39,684 nucleotides of DNA from an uncultured Selenomonadaceae bacterium (GTDB taxonomy: Bacteria; Bacillota; Negativicutes; Selenomonadales; Selenomonadaceae), in assembly GCA_910579115.1 (NCBI GenBank), contig CAJTSO010000013.1, forward strand, positions 1 through 39,684, in the 5' to 3' direction. This document shows, one piece after another, positions 33,604-39,684 of this stretch (positions are counted from its first letter, which is position 1; each line of letters starts with the position of its first letter). The notes beneath the pieces were generated by a model. It worked only from the letters and a program-made list of their open reading frames with translations, made no database searches and had not been told where the DNA came from. The translations under genes were made by a program, and so were the position numbers.

Positions 33604-35040
33604 TATCCATTCCTCCTTACTTTTTATGAAAGATTTGTCGTTCATGTATTTCCTGATAATACTACAGGCCACAAACAGAACAGCCTCATAGTTTTTCTCA
33701 GAAAATGCCTGTCTCTTATTTGTCCTGGCAAACAACCTTTGCACTAGGCTATGGGAAATAGCCAAGCGCTCAACGATATATTTTATCAGTTGCTGGCCCT
33801 GTTCTCCCACCAGTTTGTCAGAAGGCACAAGTTTATCATCCTGTTCCGTTCCATAAGCAATGGCTACAATCTCGTATACCGATGGTGAATTAACATAGTA
33901 GTCTTTTCCATATCTTCTGTACCAGCAACATCCGCTGTACCAGTCGTACACTCTCTCCAAAAAATCAGACGCCTGAAGTTCATTATAGTAGGTGAGGGAC
34001 AACCGGCCGGTAGTTGCGGCATCAAATGCCGCGATAACCGCCTCCGCTGAAGCGGTCAGATCTTTTTTGTAGCCGGTAATCGTATCCCACAGCTGCTTTT
34101 TATAGTTAGAGGGTGTTACTGTGCCCTGCTCGCCCTCCGGCTTGCGTTTAAGTAATGACAAATGCGGCCGGGGCAGTTGCTTTCCTTTTGGGTTCCAACA
34201 CACATACCACCGGTTGCTTGAACTGGAAATATTAAAACCCTGATTTGCGATCAGCCATTTCAAGGCATTGTGGGCTTTCTGCGATGCATAGTACCCAACC
34301 GCTGATGCCTGATTTCCTTCTTTGTCAGTAAACCGTCCCCTATAGGTAAAATTTATTGAATCATTAGCCGATATTAACTTAGCCCCATTGGCTGCCTTGA
34401 TAATTCCCTTGGGATGATTAGTAGTTATCCGTTCCCTCCTGCCGGTTATGTAGCATATATCTCCCTCTGATTGACCGTCTCCTTCCAGCACCGTGCTATA
34501 GTAGTCCGTCCAGCTCTTAAAAAGGCTCAAATCCTGCCAACAGGGATTCGGATCCACCGCTCCTTTTACATACCAACGCACAAGACAGGATTCAAAATCT
34601 ATGTTATTGATTTTACCTTTTGCCAAGCCTGATGATTCTAAATCTTTTAGCAATGTGCCCTTTTTCAGGTACTGTAGGACAGCCCTGGCTTTTTCGTGTC
34701 CATAGGGAGACTCACACCAAGTTGATAACAAACTTATGTAATCCTCGTATTTGCCTTTGCCTTCCGGATGTAAATACTGGATTTGATCGCTAAACGGATG
34801 TGGTGTTTTTCCGGTTCTACCGGCCGATTCAATGGTCACAGGTATCACTGTGTCGCAGTCTACTTTATTCACAGCACAACAGCCCATAAAATCGCCGCTT
34901 ACGCTGATAGAAATTTCTATTTGCGCCTTTTGAGTATTGTGCGCTACCGGCAGCAGTGGTGCTTTCTCTCCGGCCACTATTTTCTCCACCCGATCACGAT
35001 GATTTTCATAGGTTTCATATGCCTTTTGCAGCAGGCCCAT
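33196..35040 (-). CDS. cas8c: Cas8c (Csd1), type I-C Cascade large subunit
   Basis: Large subunit that recognises the PAM. The 614 residues begin MGLLQKAYETYENHRDRVE and contain SDQIQYLHPEGKGKYEDYIS, YITGRRERITTNHPKGI, INFTYRGRFTDKEGNQASAV and YYASQKAHNALKWLIANQGF, all recognisable Csd1 segments. The start overlaps the end of cas5 by 26 nt. The 3' quarter also encodes the Cas11c small subunit. Confidence 0.96.
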   Translation of the reverse strand: MGLLQKAYETYENHRDRVEKIVAGEKAPLLPVAHNTQKAQIEISISVSGDFMGCCAVNKVDCDTVIPVTIESAGRTGKTPHPFSDQIQYLHPEGKGKYEDYISLLSTWCESPYGHEKARAVLQYLKKGTLLKDLESSGLAKGKINNIDFESCLVRWYVKGAVDPNPCWQDLSLFKSWTDYYSTVLEGDGQSEGDICYITGRRERITTNHPKGIIKAANGAKLISANDSINFTYRGRFTDKEGNQASAVGYYASQKAHNALKWLIANQGFNISSSSNRWYVCWNPKGKQLPRPHLSLLKRKPEGEQGTVTPSNYKKQLWDTITGYKKDLTASAEAVIAAFDAATTGRLSLTYYNELQASDFLERVYDWYSGCCWYRRYGKDYYVNSPSVYEIVAIAYGTEQDDKLVPSDKLVGEQGQQLIKYIVERLAISHSLVQRLFARTNKRQAFSEKNYEAVLFVACSIIRKYMNDKSFIKSKEEWIMALEPKKKDRSYQYGRLLAVMEKVERDTYSEGENREPNAIRLQSAFCERPLTTFSTIHLSLQPYFAALKKSSRDYYKRLIGEIVEIIQELPDGEQNTPLKETYLFGYYLQRKDMYTKKENNTEPLTKDNENVAEM

Positions 35041-35773
35041 CTATTTCACCCCACAATTCCTCTGCCACTTGGAAATTCCCCTCGCTATTTCCAAAGATTC
35101 TCATTTTCATCGGCCTGATCATTCTGGTGATCTCGCACTGCTCAGGGCGAATAAACTCAATAATGCCTTTCTTCATCACCGGCCGCCATAAACGAGTCGT
35201 CATAACCCCTTTGGTTTCATTTGAGTATGCCTCATCAGGATAGGTGATACCATGAAGCATCAGGCCAAAAGACAACTCTGGGATACCATCATAGTCTCCT
35301 GGGCCTTCGCCAAAAGAGCAAGGCTCCACAAAGCCCTGACATTCTCTAGCCCCTAAAAATATGTCCCGGCGTCCTCCTTTTCCAATGCACCGTTTAGCAA
35401 TTTCATGGTGCTTGTTCTCATTTCTGTCATTTTTTAGTTCCGACCGGTTCTCATTCCATTCAAAGTGGGCCTCCACTTGATAGGCGCAATCTTTCAGGTA
35501 AGTGTAATAGGACAGATCATTTTTACCATTTTTACCGTTATACTTTACCGGTCGTATCCCCTTCACCTCGGTCTGAATCCGCTTCATAACCCTTACCCGA
35601 TCAATTACCCATATCAGGGTTGGTTTCCAGTAGATTGAATGCATTATCCCCTTAATTGCCTCATAGGTCGGTATCTGATAGGTGCATTTTTCTCCCCCGG
35701 TTCTCATTATTGGATCGCTGAACAGAGCATAATCTCCGTATACCAAAAACGAGACCTTATTCTCATGCTGCAT
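35015..35773 (-). CDS. cas5: Cas5c (Cas5d), crRNA-processing nuclease of type I-C
   Basis: In I-C systems Cas5 cuts the pre-crRNA at the repeat stem in place of Cas6, which is absent here. The 252 residues contain VYGDYALFSDPIMRTGGEKC, IPTYEAIKGIMHSIYWKP and the C-terminal KGIIEFIRPEQCEI. Candidates for the known Tyr-Lys-His catalytic set are Tyr48, Lys121 and His122 (NENKHHEIAK). AGGAGGAAGATC precedes the ATG; cas3 ends 13 nt upstream. Confidence 0.95.
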   Translation of the reverse strand: MQHENKVSFLVYGDYALFSDPIMRTGGEKCTYQIPTYEAIKGIMHSIYWKPTLIWVIDRVRVMKRIQTEVKGIRPVKYNGKNGKNDLSYYTYLKDCAYQVEAHFEWNENRSELKNDRNENKHHEIAKRCIGKGGRRDIFLGARECQGFVEPCSFGEGPGDYDGIPELSFGLMLHGITYPDEAYSNETKGVMTTRLWRPVMKKGIIEFIRPEQCEITRMIRPMKMRIFGNSEGNFQVAEELWGEIDGPAAKGI

Positions 35774-35786
35774 GATCTTCCTCCTT

Positions 35787-38243
35787 TCACTTACTCAGGA
35801 AATCATCCGAGTCCCCTTCGTAGTCAATGCCAAATTGCTCGTTGTAATAGGCCTCTTTCAGAATATATATCCCTAAATCTTCTACTTCCTTTATTGCATC
35901 CACCTTGGCTAAATCTTTCATCTGGTATTCAAACATGGACACAGTATAGAATCTTGCTTCACGCACTAGGGCTCTGGCGTATGGAGCATCATATTTTGCC
36001 CGCTCCGAACACATATCAGCAATCAACTCTTTACCTTTGGCTCCGTACGGCACAACCACATCCGTCGTATTTTCCTCAAATACGGTAAAAAGCCTTCCGG
36101 CAGTTTTTAGCGCCTGCTGCAAGACAAATCCATTGTCTTCATTTTCCCGGCAAAACCCGTAATTTTCTGCCATAAGCTGATATATTGACTGAGCGTTTGG
36201 CTCCCTATTATATGGTATAGTGAAATCCTGATATTCCGCTTTTTGCGATTCATACAAATTTCTATAAAACCGGTCTATTGATTCAGGGGAATCCAGCTCT
36301 TGATCAACATCATCTCTCTTAGCAAGATAAACTAAGAGATTTTCCGTAGCATCCTGAGCCGCTTTTATTTCCAAAAGTCTTTGCAATCTGTTATCTGTAT
36401 TTCTTATTACATAAACTTGCGCTCCACCATTAATTTCACCATGACGGTTGCACCGCCCAGCGGCCTGTACGATGTTATCCATACCGGCCTCAAGTCTGAT
36501 AACAGACTCGAAAGAAATGTCTACCCCGGCTTCTACAACCTGAGTTGCAATACAAATCACCTTCGGGGCTGTATCAGGATTCAGCTTTATCTCTTCAAGG
36601 GCCTTGATGATTTCCTCTATCTTTTTCATCCTATGAGCCACGCACATATTTGCCGACAAATGAAAACATTCAATGTTTCCGGAAATATTGGCGGCCATCT
36701 CATACAGGTTCTTTGCTTCATTCTTGACATTACAAACCACTAAAATCGACTTAACCTCTTGGAGCAATTCGCCAATCCTTTCCCCAATTCCTGCCAGAGA
36801 CCGAGGCGCTTCAGCTTTTATTGTGACCCGTTTGAAAACCTTTTGTATTTCATTCGGTAACTCCAGCATTTCCGTCGCCGTTATCATTGGATGTGCTGTT
36901 TCCATAAGTGTCGGCTGGGTAGCTGAGCAAAGGACGATTACTGATTTCCCAACGGTCGACAAAAAGTTTATGATAAGATTGAACAGCGCAAGCATTTTTG
37001 CCGGTACAGTCTGCACTTCATCCAAAACGATAATGCTATTCGTAAGAGCGTAAAACCTGCGAATGGACGATGACTTGCCGCCAAAACAAGTCAATAGAAA
37101 CTGAACCAGCGTCGTTATGATGATCGATTCATGCCAATCGATCTGTAAATCTTTCCTCATACTGCTAATTTCATTTTCAATAGCATCCCCGTCAGGCATC
37201 ACATTTGAGTGATGTTCCAAGATGAGGCTGTCATTTCCTACGTATTTACGAATCTCCTTGGCATTCTGATCGATTATTGACAAAAGCGGCATTACAAAAT
37301 ATGTATGCTTTTTCCCTTTCATCGCATTTTTAACGGCAAATCTCAATGAAGTTAAAGTTTTGCCGCTACCGGTCGGAAGGCTAAGGCGATATATTTTGGC
37401 TGGCTTCGTCTCCATTTCGGCAATCTGATCTGAAATCCAGCGCCTCGCTTTCGCAATTTCGTTGCTATTGGGCAGGCTGTCCAGTTGATGCATTATATTG
37501 TCAAGGACTGCCGACCAGTCCGTGGGCTTCTCAGGCAATGCAGTAGATGATACACCTTTCTTAAAGTTTCCCGTATCCTCCCAATCGCTATCAATCGTGG
37601 CGGAAAGCACCAATCTTGCCAATATTCCCAAATAAAACATCATTTCTGACATGGCATTTTCCGAGTCAGGAAGAATCTCATTCAGGCTGTCGATAACCCT
37701 GCGCAGTTCATCAACTGCTTCGTCGAAAGTATTATCCAGTTCATCATTGTCGGCACATGCCGCCAAAAAATTGTTCACCGCTTCATCATAGGCTATTTTA
37801 TCCTTTGTCTGCCTATATATAAAACCGTTTTGCCCGTTCTTATCGATACAGTCAAACAAGCCGTGATGTGCTCCGATCGCATAGGCAATGATTTCCGAAG
37901 TAATTTTAGAATAGTCATCAGCTTCTTTTTGGTGATACCTGTTTAACACATACCTGACACCGGCAAAACTGTGATTAACGGAGCCTTGCTTCACCTCTTC
38001 TCCATTCACCGCCTTTATAATGTATTCTCGAAAATCATTTGTGAATTTGCCCATATCATGCAACAGTCCGGCCAAATACGCCGTTCTCCCCAGACCCACT
38101 ACTTTTAGTTTTTCCTCGGCTAAAGCCGCTACATTCCGGCAATGTTCCTGAACGAGCTGGGTGTCATATTTTCCGGTTTCAGGAATCTCCTTTATGTGGG
38201 CAGGATAATCTCGATCACTATTTATCGCGTATTTCACTCTCAT
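35787..38243 (-). CDS. cas3: Cas3 nuclease-helicase
   Basis: Effector that unwinds and degrades target DNA after Cascade binding. The N-terminal HD nuclease has GLLHDMGKF (His62-Asp63), NHSFAGVRYV and AHHGLFD (His126-His127). The helicase follows with LPTGSGKT (Walker A, 289-296), DEVQ (408-411), SAT (440-442) and AAGRCNRHGE (motif VI). The 818 residues are normal for a single-chain Cas3. First gene of the operon. The ATG follows ATGAGGCG very closely, so the GTG two codons later is a possible start. All motifs are intact. Confidence 0.96.
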   Translation of the reverse strand: MRVKYAINSDRDYPAHIKEIPETGKYDTQLVQEHCRNVAALAEEKLKVVGLGRTAYLAGLLHDMGKFTNDFREYIIKAVNGEEVKQGSVNHSFAGVRYVLNRYHQKEADDYSKITSEIIAYAIGAHHGLFDCIDKNGQNGFIYRQTKDKIAYDEAVNNFLAACADNDELDNTFDEAVDELRRVIDSLNEILPDSENAMSEMMFYLGILARLVLSATIDSDWEDTGNFKKGVSSTALPEKPTDWSAVLDNIMHQLDSLPNSNEIAKARRWISDQIAEMETKPAKIYRLSLPTGSGKTLTSLRFAVKNAMKGKKHTYFVMPLLSIIDQNAKEIRKYVGNDSLILEHHSNVMPDGDAIENEISSMRKDLQIDWHESIIITTLVQFLLTCFGGKSSSIRRFYALTNSIIVLDEVQTVPAKMLALFNLIINFLSTVGKSVIVLCSATQPTLMETAHPMITATEMLELPNEIQKVFKRVTIKAEAPRSLAGIGERIGELLQEVKSILVVCNVKNEAKNLYEMAANISGNIECFHLSANMCVAHRMKKIEEIIKALEEIKLNPDTAPKVICIATQVVEAGVDISFESVIRLEAGMDNIVQAAGRCNRHGEINGGAQVYVIRNTDNRLQRLLEIKAAQDATENLLVYLAKRDDVDQELDSPESIDRFYRNLYESQKAEYQDFTIPYNREPNAQSIYQLMAENYGFCRENEDNGFVLQQALKTAGRLFTVFEENTTDVVVPYGAKGKELIADMCSERAKYDAPYARALVREARFYTVSMFEYQMKDLAKVDAIKEVEDLGIYILKEAYYNEQFGIDYEGDSDDFLSK

Positions 38244-38466
38244 CGCCTCATTTCTATGAATTAATTATTCTACATTTACTGCCTTTTCCCTATTTTTATA
38301 GCTCCTTTCTATTGTATTTAGTAAATCGTTTATTTCTATGATCACAGCATATCACTACATTCATCCCATTATCAGGACTTAGAATAAAATTTCCGTACAC
38401 AGACAGTAAAGTTGAAATTATATTGTTAAAATCAGCGCTATACTATGGGGCGATAAAAATTACCAG
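38244..38466 (-). promoter_or_regulatory. Upstream region of the cas operon
   Basis: A 223-bp A+T-rich gap without a gene. It must contain the cas promoter. On the minus strand a TATAAT occurs in TTAACAATATAATTTC, and TTTACT with TATTCT 18 nt downstream is another candidate, but no -35/-10 pair is convincing. No clear terminator for the methyltransferase gene is seen. Confidence 0.45.
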
Positions 38467-39200
38467 CTATTCCTTAGTCCCTGTCACCAGAAACATTGGC
38501 GCATCGGACAGGTCGTGGTCAAGCAGAATTTTCTGACCAACGGCCCTGTCGGAAGAAACGTTTTGCAGGCCGGATTCCCGCAAAACCTTCATATCCCATT
38601 CAGGCCGTTTCTGCCGGCTGGCCGGCATTGCCAGGGTTATCTCGGCATTTTCCCTTTCCAGCTCCTTTGTAATGCCCCAGTGACCGTAAAAATCATCAGG
38701 CTTAATATAGGACTCCCTTTGATTGTGATGGCGGACATTGCTGGCATAGTCCGCGTCAAAGTTCAGCAGAATCCCTCCCGGTTTCAGTACCCTTACCCAC
38801 TCTCTATAGGCTTTCTGCGGTTCCGGGAGCGTCCATATCAGATTGCGGGATATGACTACATCATAAGCACCATCAGGAAAAGCTAAAGCCTGGGCGTCCA
38901 TCTCCAGAAGCTCCGCCGGTACACAAAATGCTCTGCATTGACAGCGGGCTTCTGCGAGCATTACCCGGCTGATATCTATACCGGTCACCGAATATCCCTG
39001 CTTCGCCAGAAGGATTGCAAAATACCCGGTTCCCGTTCCCACATCCAGGATTTTAAGTTTTTTATCCTTTGGCAGACGGCAGAGAATTTCTGAAAGCCAT
39101 CGCCGGGAAATATCGTCATTCAGTTCGTTTTTCCGGACAATGCCAAAATCCTTTGCTCTGGCGCCCAGTATCGTCTTATACGCAGCTCTATGTCTTTCAT
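38467..39200 (-). pseudogene. Class I SAM-dependent methyltransferase with probable frameshift
   Basis: The main open frame from 39042 carries MGTGTGYFAILLAKQG (SAM motif I), GYSVTGIDISRVML, YDVVISRNLIWTLPEP and RVLKPGGILLNFDADY, a Methyltransf_11-like fold. Homology extends upstream in the same frame (KDFGIVRKNELNDDISRRWL) but that frame has no ATG/GTG/TTG start. A good start (ATG 39200 behind GGGAG) opens another frame reading MKDIELRIRRYW. Joining the two at about 39163-39168 with one added G gives YWGARAKDFG, so a one-base deletion in a GGG run is likely. Substrate unknown. Confidence 0.75.
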
Positions 39201-39261
39201 TTTGTCTCCCATTCCCTAAATAAGGTGATATTCATTCACTAACCTTTTCAAGTATATCATA

Positions 39262-39281
39262 TTGCGTTGATTCCCACGCAA
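39262..39281. promoter_or_regulatory. Inverted repeat upstream of the methyltransferase gene
   Basis: TTGCGT (39262-39267) and ACGCAA (39276-39281) form a perfect 6-bp inverted repeat around 8 nt. On the minus strand the first arm could serve as a -35 for TATACT about 19 nt downstream. A possible operator, but short enough to be chance. Confidence 0.35.
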
Positions 39282-39284
39282 AAG

Positions 39285-39311
39285 CAGGCCGCAGCCTTAG
39301 GCCGTGACCTG
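39285..39311 (-). terminator. Second hairpin downstream of trpA
   Basis: CAGGTCACGGCC pairs with GGCTGCGGCCTG (one mismatch, two wobbles) around a 3-nt loop, then CTTTTGC on the minus strand. Probably a backup terminator behind the trpA terminator. Confidence 0.5.
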
Positions 39312-39324
39312 TTTTCTTTACGGG

Positions 39325-39352
39325 AAAAGGGCGGTTCATGACCGCCCTTTTT
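39325..39352. terminator. Terminator after trpA (bidirectional stem)
   Basis: AAAGGGCGGT and ACCGCCCTTT form a perfect 10-bp stem around a 5-nt loop, located just after the trpA stop. U-rich tails exist on both strands (TTTTC on -, TTTTTC on +). Confidence 0.82.
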
Positions 39353-39356
39353 CAAT

Positions 39357-39684
39357 TTAGTTATAGGCTTTATCCAATGCGGCGCGTATCTCGGCGATAA
39401 TCTTTGCAGCCGCCTCCAGGTCATGCTCCAGCAGCTTCTTTACAACCGCTGAACCCACGATGACAGCGTCAGCATTTACGGCAGCCTCGACGGCAGCTTC
39501 CCCGGAGCCGATACCGAAGCCTACGGCCACAGGAACGTCGCTCTGCTCCTTTACAGACCTGGCCACCTTTCCAATAGGGCCGTAGTCAATTTTCCGGACG
39601 CCGGTAACACCATTGACAGATACGCAATATATAAAGCCTTTTGCGTCAGCGCAGATTTCGGAAATACGGCGGGGAACCGTTCCC
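39357..39684 (-). CDS. trpA: Tryptophan synthase alpha chain, C-terminal part (runs off right edge)
   Basis: Cleaves indole-glycerol phosphate to indole. About 108 C-terminal residues are present: RRISEICADAKGFIYCVSVN, GVTGVRKI, and the phosphate-binding PVAVGFGIGSGEA followed by ADAVIVGSAVVKKLLE, as in TrpA. The alpha subunit normally continues about 150 residues upstream, beyond the window. It probably ends a trp operon, given the terminator directly after it. Confidence 0.92.
   Translation of the reverse strand, partial: GTVPRRISEICADAKGFIYCVSVNGVTGVRKIDYGPIGKVARSVKEQSDVPVAVGFGIGSGEAAVEAAVNADAVIVGSAVVKKLLEHDLEAAAKIIAEIRAALDKAYN

Overview
The window looks like a chromosomal segment of a Bacillota bacterium of the Negativicutes type (Veillonella/Selenomonas/Dialister-like). 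The reasons are a housekeeping order rpsB-tsf-pyrH-frr-ferredoxin-uppS-cdsA, a wecA/wecB pair, an FMN-riboswitch rib operon, strong Shine-Dalgarno sites and consensus sigma-A promoters. The genus call is inference. Nearly every gene is on the minus strand; the only convincing plus-strand gene is a secreted protein at 21317-22261.

Region 1 (1-9200) carries envelope and translation genes. rpsB-tsf have a textbook promoter and a terminator. They are followed by pyrH-frr-hypothetical-ferredoxin, translationally coupled by one-base stop/start overlaps or abutting codons, then a terminator, then uppS-cdsA (cdsA runs off the left edge). Upstream lie glmS, wecB and wecA, which supply and use UDP-GlcNAc for surface polymers.

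Region 2 (9200-15630) is the riboflavin operon ribD-ribE-ribBA-ribH plus hslO (Hsp33), behind a promoter, an FMN riboswitch and an intrinsic terminator. lepB, rplS with a probable L19 leader, and a three-tRNA cluster (Asp, Gly, Cys) follow upstream.

Region 3 (15630-24900) holds an SDR oxidoreductase, a YabN-type MazG protein and mfd, in which a frameshift separates the C-terminal domain. A divergently transcribed secreted protein of unknown function, lysC and a dus-family tRNA-dihydrouridine synthase complete it.

Region 4 (25000-38470) is the accessory part. It is a complete type I-C CRISPR-Cas locus, cas3-cas5-cas8c(+internal cas11)-cas7-cas4-cas1-cas2, then a roughly 250-bp leader and an array of 54 repeats and 53 spacers. 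The trailer end of the array abuts a truncated phage polyvalent-protein gene. Two spacers are near-perfect reverse complements of each other.

Region 5 (38470-39684) has a methyltransferase gene with a probable one-base frameshift and the 3' end of trpA. No wholly new system is obvious. The most unusual items are the opposite-strand spacer pair, the phage-gene/array junction, the mfd frameshift at a CCT-TGA stop, the GTGCGAAC motifs in the CRISPR leader, and the placement of hslO under FMN control.
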